A stretch of DNA of 64,000 nucleotides from Chitinophaga pinensis (lineage in GTDB: Bacteria; Bacteroidota; Bacteroidia; M30B66): contig CAMCXT010000004.1 of NCBI GenBank assembly GCA_945883545.1, forward strand, positions 29,124 through 93,123, given 5' to 3'. Under the pieces are notes generated by a model. The model worked only from the letters and a program-made list of their open reading frames with translations, ran no database searches and was not told the DNA's origin. Below, one piece after another: positions 31,638 to 39,945 of this stretch (position 1 is the stretch's first letter; every line of letters starts with the position of its first letter). A program made the position numbers and the translations under genes.

Positions 31638-33374
31638 ATGGCAATGCCAACCCGGACCAATATTCTAGATTGTTGTTTGATCGTTGCTGCGAGCATGCTA
31701 TTTCTTTGGCCGGAAGCAGATCCATCTTGGCTCAAACCAGCCACCGATATTCACGATGCAGTTTGGTGGGCCGATCCTGCGAAGCAGAAGATTCTACACG
31801 GAACGTGGATGAATGGTCCATTTGCAGGAGCAATTGCTGTAGGTCCGCTCACGGTTTGGCTACATTTTATCACCTTCAAGCTGTTCGGAATCAGTTTTTT
31901 CTCGCTTCGTCTGCTTTCTCTCATTCCAGCTGTTTTTACTGCAGTTTTACTTCGTTTTCGGTCGAGTGATTTTTCGAGTGCCTCTGCAGCTTTATTGTTA
32001 CTCACATCTACGTCGTGCTTTACTTGGGCGCGATTGGGTTTGCCTGAATTGTGGATGGGATTTCTGTTGTTGGCTGCGATTCATTTGCTTCAGAAAGGTG
32101 GAATATGGAACTCGATTATTGCAGCGTTTTGTTTGCTCGGAGGGTTGTTGCTTAAGGCGTCGTTTGTTTACCATTTGTTGTTGATTTTACCTGTTCTGCT
32201 GCTCACTAAACACCAACAAGCCACAAACAGATGGGCATTTTTTCTTGGTGCATTTTCGATAGGTTCAGTAGTTTATTATCTAGGTTATTTGTTGCCCAAC
32301 GAAGCCTTGTTTTCGCCATTTCTTGCGGAGTTCTCGGCAAACTATTTCACAATAGAACAATTGCTCGATCCGGCTGGAATATTTGCACGAATCGTGTTTT
32401 TAACCGATCGAGAATTCTTCCTAGATCCATCTGTCGTTTTGCTGGTAATTGCCTTGCTCATTAAGTTGGGTTCTGGATATCGCCCATCTTCGAGATTGAG
32501 TTTCACTGCGCTCTTTTTCTTGGGTGTTTTTTTGCTTTTACCTTCCGACTTCGCGGGCAGAAGATTTATCCCGCTATTCCCGTTGTTGATTTTAGCCATT
32601 GTTGAGCCTTATGAGCAGAAATCTATTTCGAACCGTGTAAAAGTTCCACTCGCGGTGCTAATGAATTGGGTTATGATCGGAATGATAATCCCAGCTGCTC
32701 GACTTTTTCTATTTGAGGACGACTTTTTTCAAATTCAACCTTTGGTAGGGTTTATTTTTGGGATCCAAGTTTTAGGCTTGGCGATTATTTGGTGGCTAAA
32801 GAAATCATCCAATTCTTTGTTCTCTGTTTATTTCAAGTATTCTTCATCGGCTTTATCCTTGGCTTGGATTGCGTTGGTTTTGCAAACGCATTTACATTCT
32901 TCTTCCTGGCTGATTGTGATTTTTTCAGCCGTCGTTTTTCTCTTGATACACTTGCTGTTTTCTTCTGAGAAATTTAAGTATTCTGCCTTTGTGTTCATTG
33001 CTGGTGTTGGGTTGACATGCAATTGTGCTGCATTTTTCAGTCTATCACACACCGAGCGAGAAAATGCTGAAGTCGTGGCGAAAATATTGGACAATCAACA
33101 GGGATTGGTTGCTGGTAATGCAACTACATTTTCGTTAACCTTTCTTTCATCATCGAGCGCCATGCATTTTCCAATGAGTCCATTTTGGAGATCAACTCAG
33201 CCGCCGTTTTTCGGTGCTTATTCCACTTCCGATCAAGACAGTATAGCCACAATCGAAATGTTGGATCAACTCAAACACCACTATCCAACTAAACCTGAAT
33301 TAAGTTGCATTCCATTATCTGTGTGGAGTACGAACCAATCCGGAAGCTTTTGTTATCCCCGGAGGGAAAAATAA
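31638..33374 (+). CDS. glycosyltransferase family 39-like membrane protein
   Basis: Multi-TM, DAVWWADPAKQKILHGTWMNGPFAG...; ORF-track start 31599 falls inside the terminator, ATG 31638 preferred. Confidence 0.7.
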   Translation: MAMPTRTNILDCCLIVAASMLFLWPEADPSWLKPATDIHDAVWWADPAKQKILHGTWMNGPFAGAIAVGPLTVWLHFITFKLFGISFFSLRLLSLIPAVFTAVLLRFRSSDFSSASAALLLLTSTSCFTWARLGLPELWMGFLLLAAIHLLQKGGIWNSIIAAFCLLGGLLLKASFVYHLLLILPVLLLTKHQQATNRWAFFLGAFSIGSVVYYLGYLLPNEALFSPFLAEFSANYFTIEQLLDPAGIFARIVFLTDREFFLDPSVVLLVIALLIKLGSGYRPSSRLSFTALFFLGVFLLLPSDFAGRRFIPLFPLLILAIVEPYEQKSISNRVKVPLAVLMNWVMIGMIIPAARLFLFEDDFFQIQPLVGFIFGIQVLGLAIIWWLKKSSNSLFSVYFKYSSSALSLAWIALVLQTHLHSSSWLIVIFSAVVFLLIHLLFSSEKFKYSAFVFIAGVGLTCNCAAFFSLSHTERENAEVVAKILDNQQGLVAGNATTFSLTFLSSSSAMHFPMSPFWRSTQPPFFGAYSTSDQDSIATIEMLDQLKHHYPTKPELSCIPLSVWSTNQSGSFCYPRREK

Positions 33375-33409
33375 ATTCATCATCTTTGTTTATTATCAAA
33401 TCAAAATTT

Positions 33410-33895
33410 ATGGAAAGGTTAATGAATCTTGTATTTTTTGTCCTGAGTATGTTATTTTTTTCTGCCTGTAAAAAAGAAAAGGTAAAAGGCTGCAACGATT
33501 CAACAGCGATCAATTTTAATGTTGAAGCAGAAGAAAATGATGGTACTTGCAACTATCTGCGGGATAAATATTTAGGTCAATTTGAAGGCATCAAAACATG
33601 CCAGATTTATGCTTCCGAACCTGAATTTTCGTTCAGTATCTCACCTTCTGCAGAAAATTCCGGAAGGTTGATTATCAATGAATTTCCTGAAAGTGGGGCT
33701 TCTTTGTATGCCAATTTGGACTTTAGTGATTCTGACCAGATTATTCTTCCAAATCAAACAATAGAAAACGGGTTAGATGTGTCAGAAGTGTCTGGAATTG
33801 GCAGACTTTCATCAGACTCTATATCAATAACCTATTATAGAACAATCGAATCAGGGTCAGTCGATACTTCCATTGTGCGAGCAAAACGGATGTAA
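33410..33895 (+). CDS. small lipoprotein with GCxDxxAxNFxxxAExxxGTC motif
   Basis: MERLMNLVFFVLSMLFFSACKKEKVKGCNDSTAINFNVEAEENDGTC; start 33410 preferred over 33305. Confidence 0.7.
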   Translation: MERLMNLVFFVLSMLFFSACKKEKVKGCNDSTAINFNVEAEENDGTCNYLRDKYLGQFEGIKTCQIYASEPEFSFSISPSAENSGRLIINEFPESGASLYANLDFSDSDQIILPNQTIENGLDVSEVSGIGRLSSDSISITYYRTIESGSVDTSIVRAKRM

Positions 33896-33954
33896 CCAAT
33901 TTCCAGTAATTCGAGTATTCATTTCAATTGACAGAAATTAAAGAGAATTATTAC

Positions 33955-33962
33955 TAAATTTG
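33955..33962 (+). promoter_or_regulatory. -7 box TAAATTTG upstream of second lipoprotein
   Basis: Exact TAnnTTTG 16 nt before ATG 33979. Confidence 0.4.
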
Positions 33963-33978
33963 CAGAGACTACAGAAAA

Positions 33979-34449
33979 ATGCAATCAATATTACTGCGTA
34001 GAATTTTATTATTTTCATTGTCCTTCTTTGTGTTTGCAGCGGTTTCTTGCGACAAAAAAGGAGGATGTACAGATCCACTTGCAGAAAACTTTGATCCTTC
34101 GGCGGAAGTAGAAAATGGAACCTGCACATTGCAAAGAGAAAAGTTTCTTGGAGTTTACCTCGGCCAAGCATCTTGCCTACAACCACCAAACGGCCTTTAC
34201 CAGTCTGAAGTTATTGCTGCAAACGATAACTTAAACGATATCCTAATTACCAACCTAGCTGGTAGATTTAATAATCCTGTTCGTGCAACTGTTGATCGAA
34301 GTGCAGTCACGATTCAAACGCAAGATCCAGACGCAAACGGATTTTATATTTCAGGTTCTGGAACCATCATTGGTAACAACTTGAATATCTCTTTCCAAAC
34401 CATTTACGGTCAGGAAAACAACAACTGCCAATACGAATTGAATAAGTAA
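33979..34449 (+). CDS. small lipoprotein, tandem paralog of preceding gene
   Basis: FFVFAAVSCDKKGGCTDPLAENFDPSAEVENGTCTLQREKFLGVYLGQASC. Confidence 0.75.
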   Translation: MQSILLRRILLFSLSFFVFAAVSCDKKGGCTDPLAENFDPSAEVENGTCTLQREKFLGVYLGQASCLQPPNGLYQSEVIAANDNLNDILITNLAGRFNNPVRATVDRSAVTIQTQDPDANGFYISGSGTIIGNNLNISFQTIYGQENNNCQYELNK

Positions 34450-34483
34450 ATCTTGCGTTTCAGCTCGGTTACTTCTCAGATTA

Positions 34484-36166
34484 CTACCTACTTATTTTCA
34501 GAATATAGGCCTCATCCAACACCTTTTCCCGTGTGTTTGGATTCCCAAAGTTCATCGTAAGCAAACTCACTGCGAAACTACTTGTAGTGAACACAGCCTC
34601 AGATTTCCAACCGCCATCAGTAAGTTTTTGTCTTCCTTCACGGTTTGTAAAAACGAACAAAGTCTGGTTTCCAGCTTGCCACTCCTGCATCAAACTTTCG
34701 TCGCTACATTCCCTCTGAACGTGGTTTGTATACACATCTAACGATCGCCCATTCACGAAATAAACGAATAATCGGTCGAGTGGAAGCTTCTGTTCTAGAG
34801 CATATTTCGCAGCTTTTCCTGAGGCTTGGTATTCAATGATCGAAGGGTAAAACTGACAAGCCATCAGAATGTTGATGGCAAACGATGTACTGATCGACAT
34901 CACCATCCACTTGTCGAGATAACCGTTGAATTTCACGATCGAACCATACAAGAAAAGCAACAATCCTCCCAGAGCAACTGCGATCAGAATTGGATTTGTT
35001 AAAGGGAAAAACCAAAGGAAAATCAATCCACCAAAGACCCAAGCACCAGCCAATACGACCGTTTGCGAAATGTTGAGCCATTTCATTGCAGGCGACAAAC
35101 GGGTTCTGAGTTGTTCTAAATAATCGGCAGTAATCACTGCGGCAAAAGGGAACGTTACATAAATATAGTGAGGCAATTTATATTTCGACATCGACAAGGC
35201 GATGAACGGAAGCAAGAAACCTCCCCAAGTAATCCATTCCTTTTTTAAGCTGAAAATTCGAGTTCCATTGGTGATGATATCTCTTATCAATAGAAAGAAT
35301 GCTCCAAAGAATGCCAAAGTCCAAGGCAGGAAAGACCATCCAAGGTTGTGAACGAAGAAGAACGGACCAGTATCGTTTTTCCAAACATTCTCACCTGTAA
35401 TCCTTCCAAAGCTTTGTTCCCAAAAGTAAAAGCGAAGACCAGAAACACCAGTTTTGCCATTCACAATTTTGTCGGGTTGTAGATCGAATTGTTGGTAGAG
35501 TCCAATTAACATCGGACTTAACACAGCACCAATAATTACCAATCCTGCAAGCCATTGCCAGCGCAAGAGTACTTTCCATTCGTTTTTAAAGAGAATGTGC
35601 GTACCAAAAGCAAGAATGGGTGATATCAATCCCATCGGCCCTTTTGCAAGCATGGCGATGCCTGCAAAAAAGAAACCGCCGATCCAGTAATACCATTTCT
35701 TGTTTTGTATGAATGCTGCCAACATCCAAGTTGATGCGATCACTGAATTGGTAAGGTAAGTATCCGTTCTAACGTCATTGTTAAAGTGAAAATAACCTTG
35801 TGTAGAGCCTAGGATGAGTGCTGCTAACAATGCAGTTCGCTCGCTGTAGTATAACTTGGTGAAGCGATAAGTAGCATACATCCCCAATACAGAAAAGAGG
35901 ATAGAAGGCAATTTGAAGGCAAATTCATTGGCGCCGAAAATGCTGAAAAACAAGCCACTAATCCAGAAGATGAATGGAGGCTTATCGAGATATTCTTTCC
36001 CTCGGTCGTAAAATTCGAGGAAGTTCCCACGGTGGAGCATTTCTACCGACATCGAATAATATTGGGCAGAATCTACCTCCATGATATCCACTGGAATTGC
36101 TAGCAGATAGATGAAAACAATGCACAAAAAAAGAATCAGTGGGTGTTGGAGTATTCTTTCAATCAT
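34484..36166 (-). CDS. ArnT/GT39-like glycosyltransferase
   Basis: MEVDSAQYYSMSVEMLHRGNFLEFYDRGKEYLDKPPFIFWISG...; multi-TM; start 36166 (MIERILQHP) preferred over 36244, which abuts the SRP RNA. Confidence 0.85.
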   Translation of the reverse strand: MIERILQHPLILFLCIVFIYLLAIPVDIMEVDSAQYYSMSVEMLHRGNFLEFYDRGKEYLDKPPFIFWISGLFFSIFGANEFAFKLPSILFSVLGMYATYRFTKLYYSERTALLAALILGSTQGYFHFNNDVRTDTYLTNSVIASTWMLAAFIQNKKWYYWIGGFFFAGIAMLAKGPMGLISPILAFGTHILFKNEWKVLLRWQWLAGLVIIGAVLSPMLIGLYQQFDLQPDKIVNGKTGVSGLRFYFWEQSFGRITGENVWKNDTGPFFFVHNLGWSFLPWTLAFFGAFFLLIRDIITNGTRIFSLKKEWITWGGFLLPFIALSMSKYKLPHYIYVTFPFAAVITADYLEQLRTRLSPAMKWLNISQTVVLAGAWVFGGLIFLWFFPLTNPILIAVALGGLLLFLYGSIVKFNGYLDKWMVMSISTSFAINILMACQFYPSIIEYQASGKAAKYALEQKLPLDRLFVYFVNGRSLDVYTNHVQRECSDESLMQEWQAGNQTLFVFTNREGRQKLTDGGWKSEAVFTTSSFAVSLLTMNFGNPNTREKVLDEAYILKISR

Positions 36167-36250
36167 CAATGCGAAGATCGGATTTCCGCTTTTGAAAATG
36201 TGGCTGGTTGATAAATAATCTGCCACGACCAAACATGAAGGCAAAAAAAA

Positions 36251-36349
36251 TGGGTAAGTTACTTACATCGCACCGCTCAACCGTCTGCCCTTGCTATCTT
36301 CCGATCCTGGGGGAGTTCAACAGGAGCTGGTCGTATAAGACTTACCCAG
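36251..36349 (-). ncRNA. ffs: small (bacterial) signal recognition particle RNA
   Basis: Reverse strand contains the conserved helix-8 motif CCAGGATCGGAAGATAGCAAGGGCAGACGG...GCGGTGCGATGTAAGTAA; 5'/3' ends pair (TGGGTAAG / CTTACCCA); followed by T8. Confidence 0.9.
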
Positions 36350-36351
36350 CG

Positions 36352-36359
36352 CAAATATA
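36352..36359 (-). promoter_or_regulatory. -7 box TATATTTG of SRP RNA
   Basis: Exact TAnnTTTG immediately upstream of the SRP RNA 5' end on the minus strand; TTTG 22 nt further upstream. Confidence 0.65.
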
Positions 36360-36423
36360 GAGAATCCGGTTGGTTTTGAACCAAATTTTTTAACTCAGCC
36401 GAATGTGTTGAAAATGAGTCGAT

Positions 36424-37470
36424 TTACTTCATCCAAATATCAACAAACACAGGCAAATGGTCGCTATATCCGCCGAGATAATTCTTGCCTCCATAGGTTC
36501 TGCTAGGTTCCATTGTGCCGTACTTCTCATTTTTTACGAGTAAAAAGTCGGCCTTCAGCACTTTCGCTTGGTTGAACCAGGTTTGCATTCCTGAGCTTCC
36601 TTTAATCAATGCTTCCGAAGCTAAGAATTGATCCAAAAAGCCCCAATCGCCTTTGTATTGGTGCGAGCCAACACCTTCGCCTTTTTGCCAACCCATCATA
36701 TTGTAAATGCTACCGCTTTTATTGGTTGAGTCAATTTCAGCTTGCATTACCTCACGCATGCTTTTATTGGTAGGATAATCGTTGAAATCTCCCATCAACA
36801 AAATATTGGCGTTTTTCTCATTGGTTTGGATTGAATCGCACAAACGTTTTGCAGCTTTCGCCGCATCCATGCGCTTGGGCTCAGTTTCTGAAGCACCACC
36901 AGAACGACTTGGCCAATGGTTTACCACCAAATGAAGGCTGGATTTATTAGGCAACATACCCTTCACATACAAAAGATCGCGCGTCGGTTTGTCGTTATCG
37001 ACCGAAAAAATTACAGGGTATTTACCGCTCTTCACAAAAGTAAAACGGTCTTTACGGTAAATTAATCCAACATCAATTCCTCTTTTATCTGGCGAATCAT
37101 AATGAACAATCGAGTAGCCTTCTTTTTTTAAATCGGTGTTTTGTAACAAGAAATCCAACACTTTTCTGTTTTCTATCTCCGAAAAACCTACAACATCAGG
37201 AAGTTCTTCACCTCCAACGGCTCTAATCACCTGAGCAATATGTCCAAGTTTTACGTCCAACCGTTCTTGGGTCCATTTTGCTTCAGCAGAGGGCAAAAAA
37301 TCAGCGTCATCAACGCCTTCATCATCCTCAACGTCGAATAAATTTTCAACATTGTAGAACATCACCCGAAACGGTTTCGGCTTTTTCTTTCCCTGCGACT
37401 GATCAAAATTCAGCGCAAAAATCCCAGTGCAAAAAACAGCACCAACAACAAGAAGTGTATACTTATTCAT
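36424..37470 (-). CDS. endonuclease/exonuclease/phosphatase family protein
   Basis: MFYNVENLFD, LLMGDFNDYPTNKSM, YSDHLPVFVDIW. Confidence 0.92.
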   Translation of the reverse strand: MNKYTLLVVGAVFCTGIFALNFDQSQGKKKPKPFRVMFYNVENLFDVEDDEGVDDADFLPSAEAKWTQERLDVKLGHIAQVIRAVGGEELPDVVGFSEIENRKVLDFLLQNTDLKKEGYSIVHYDSPDKRGIDVGLIYRKDRFTFVKSGKYPVIFSVDNDKPTRDLLYVKGMLPNKSSLHLVVNHWPSRSGGASETEPKRMDAAKAAKRLCDSIQTNEKNANILLMGDFNDYPTNKSMREVMQAEIDSTNKSGSIYNMMGWQKGEGVGSHQYKGDWGFLDQFLASEALIKGSSGMQTWFNQAKVLKADFLLVKNEKYGTMEPSRTYGGKNYLGGYSDHLPVFVDIWMK

Positions 37471-37582
37471 ACTAGTCTATTATTGCTGCAAGTTAGAAAA
37501 GCTATGGTTACCAGCATCTTTAGTAATTGAATTAATTGTTAAGTAATTACATTTTGACTCACCTGGGTTTGATGCGTTTTTT

Positions 37583-37637
37583 GGGGGGCAAACGGGCTTT
37601 CCGCGGTACACGGTACCCAGCTCCAATCCCTGCCCTT
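37583..37637. repeat. GC-rich palindromic intergenic element
   Basis: GGGGGGCAAACGGGCTTTCCGCGGTACACGGTACCCAGCTCCAATCCCTGCCCTT; GGTAC/GTACC inner and GGGCA/TGCCC outer arms. Confidence 0.5.
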
Positions 37638-37790
37638 AACTGCTAATTGTGGTCTTGAATTTTCAAATGAACATTGGTTTTTGGTCTTTGAATCCTTTCA
37701 ATTTTCGGGATAATTCATGGTTTAGTGCTTCCTTTAAATTGGTCGAATTACTGCATTGTATCGATCATTTTTGTTCTGGAATTTGATTAC

Positions 37791-38252
37791 CCGATTTAAC
37801 CGTTTATATCCGTTTCATTGCCGGATCAGGTTCTCACAATTCATTAGGTTTGCCCGGGAAGGGGATGGTTGGGTTCCCTAAAAAATTAAAATTTTCCACG
37901 CAAGAACTTAGGCATCAGATGCTTTAAGAATTTACAAATTCTTGGTTTTCATCTTGTTAAAATTCAGCTATCCGATTTAACCGTTTATATCCGTTTCTAA
38001 CCGTTTCATTGCCGGATCAGGTTCTCACAATTCATTAGGTTTGCCCGGGAAGGGGATAGTTGGGTTCCCTAAAAAATTAAAATTTTCCACGCAAGAACTT
38101 AGGCATCAGATGCTCTAAGAATTTATAAATGCTTGGTTTTCATCTTGATAAAATCAGCTATCCGATTTAACCGTTTATATCCGTTTCATTGCTGGATCAG
38201 GTTCTCACAATTCATTAGGTTTGCCCGGGAAGGGGATAGTTGGGTTCCCTAA
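37791..38252. repeat. three tandem copies of a ~90-bp core with ~180-190 bp period (copy 3 truncated)
   Basis: CCGATTTAACCGTTTATATCCGTTTCATTGCCGGATCAGGTTCTCACAATTCATTAGGTTTGCCCGGGAAGGGGATrGTTGGGTTCCCTAA starts at 37791, 37972 and 38162. Confidence 0.93.
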
Positions 38253-38478
38253 TGAAAATTAAAATTCCAACCAAATTGAATGTTATATTGAATTCAATAG
38301 CCTTCATTTTCTGTTCAGTTAATTGATTTTATTCCTTGTCTCTTTTCTAAAAAATCCAACAGTCTACAAATTCCAGTTGCCACTTTCTTTTACCTTATCA
38401 CGTCATAGGGATAAACTCTCAATCTTTTTGCTTTTTGTATAAGTTACAATAACTATCTTAGTCCAAATTTAAGTTTCA

Positions 38479-39837
38479 ATGAAGCAATTCCTCACTCCAA
38501 TAGCCATTTTATTAGCGACCAATCTATTGGCGATCAATGTCACTTTTAGATTAAACATGAACGGATTGCAAGGCTTCGGAACACCCGAAGTAAATGGAAC
38601 ATTCAATAACTGGTGCGGCAACTGTAATTCAATGTCGGATGCAAACAACGATGGCATCTGGGAAGCAACGCTCAATTTGCCTGCTGGCAACTACGAATAC
38701 AAGTTTTCCTATGATAGTTGGAGTGGTCAGGAGAACTTATCTGCCACTACAGGTTGTTCAGTTACCAATGGCAATTTCACCAATAGAACTTTGAATGTAC
38801 AATCGGATGTAGTTCTTCCAATTGTATGCTGGGGCCTATGTTCCGAATGCCTTCAGCTTGAACCAGAGACTTGGCCCTTGACGTGGTCGGAAGAATTCGA
38901 TGGCAATGAGCTCAATCCAGAAACTTGGTCGTATAATATCGGTACTGGTGCAAGTGGCTGGGGAAACAACGAACTTCAATATTACACCAATGCTCCTGAA
39001 AACGCCCTTGTGAGCAACGGAAGCTTAAAGATCACAGCGAGGAACGAATCGATCAATGGAAGCAATTACTCTTCATCGAGGATCATCACCAATAATCTAT
39101 TCGAATTTCAATATGGTAGGGTAGAAGCACGTATTAAAGTGCCGATGGGGCAAGGCTTGTGGCCTGCATTCTGGATGTTGGGTGGGAATTTCGAAACTGT
39201 GAGTTGGCCGCAATGCGGAGAAATCGATATCATGGAACACATCAACAACGAGCAAGTCATAAGTGGAACCGTTCATTGGAACAACAACAACCACGATTAT
39301 AAAGGCTCTTCAGTGCCATTTACACCAAACGATTTTCATCTCTATGGAATTGTTTGGGACCAAGAAAGTGTTGTTTTTACGCTCGATAATCATCCGTATT
39401 TTGAATTTCCATTTGTTGCTAACAACAATACAGAACAAATTTTTAGGAATCCTTTCTTTTTGATTTTAAACGTCGCTGTTGGTGGAAATTGGCCAGGAAA
39501 TCCTGATGGATCAACTGTTTTTCCTGCTGTAATGGAAGTGGATTATATTCGTTTATATCAGAATGATGTCTCAAAATTAAATGACGATCAAACGGAATCT
39601 GATATTGTTTTGTATCCCAATCCATTTCAAAATACCTTGAATTTTTCACAATTTGATTTATCAGGTGATACACATATCGAAGTGCGCGATTTTACTGGTA
39701 AATTGATTCATTACTCAACCCTGAATCAATTGAATTATTCTGTCAACACAGAGTCTTGGAATGAAGGAATTTATCATGTTTCTATTGTTTCAGGTTCATC
39801 TAAAATTTTTAATTGCAGAACTATCAAGTCGAACTAA
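38479..39837 (+). CDS. glycoside hydrolase family 16 (laminarinase-like) with T9SS sorting domain
   Basis: WPQCGEIDIMEHINNEQ (GH16 catalytic motif), LTWSEEFDGNELNPETW; C-term VLYPNPFQNTLNF. Confidence 0.92.
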   Translation: MKQFLTPIAILLATNLLAINVTFRLNMNGLQGFGTPEVNGTFNNWCGNCNSMSDANNDGIWEATLNLPAGNYEYKFSYDSWSGQENLSATTGCSVTNGNFTNRTLNVQSDVVLPIVCWGLCSECLQLEPETWPLTWSEEFDGNELNPETWSYNIGTGASGWGNNELQYYTNAPENALVSNGSLKITARNESINGSNYSSSRIITNNLFEFQYGRVEARIKVPMGQGLWPAFWMLGGNFETVSWPQCGEIDIMEHINNEQVISGTVHWNNNNHDYKGSSVPFTPNDFHLYGIVWDQESVVFTLDNHPYFEFPFVANNNTEQIFRNPFFLILNVAVGGNWPGNPDGSTVFPAVMEVDYIRLYQNDVSKLNDDQTESDIVLYPNPFQNTLNFSQFDLSGDTHIEVRDFTGKLIHYSTLNQLNYSVNTESWNEGIYHVSIVSGSSKIFNCRTIKSN

Positions 39838-39945
39838 TTTGCTTCTAATTTCTGACTCATTTTTTATTCAGATTAGACGAATACAGTTTATCTTTCGGTT
39901 TTAAATAATGAATTTAGATACAGACATATACAGGTAACTTTATTC

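Noticed and set aside
36370-36390. TTGGTT-TTG-AACCAA-ATTTTTT terminator on plus strand
   Set aside because: Nothing is transcribed toward it on the plus strand in this interval; both neighbours are on the minus strand, so likely coincidental
37583-37637. Bona fide integron attC site
   Set aside because: Nested arms are suggestive, but RYYYAAC/GTTRRRY core boxes do not match cleanly and no integrase or cassette array is visible
37791-38252. CRISPR array interpretation of the three tandem repeats
   Set aside because: Repeat unit ~90 bp, the intervening ~90 bp is itself conserved rather than unique spacers, only three copies, no cas genes
37791-38252. TPP riboswitch on the minus strand (GAACCTGATCCGG present in each repeat)
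   Set aside because: Only this ~13-nt segment resembles the TPP aptamer; the CUGAGA-P3 arrangement and the GCG-AGGGA 3' part are missing, and no thiamine gene lies downstream
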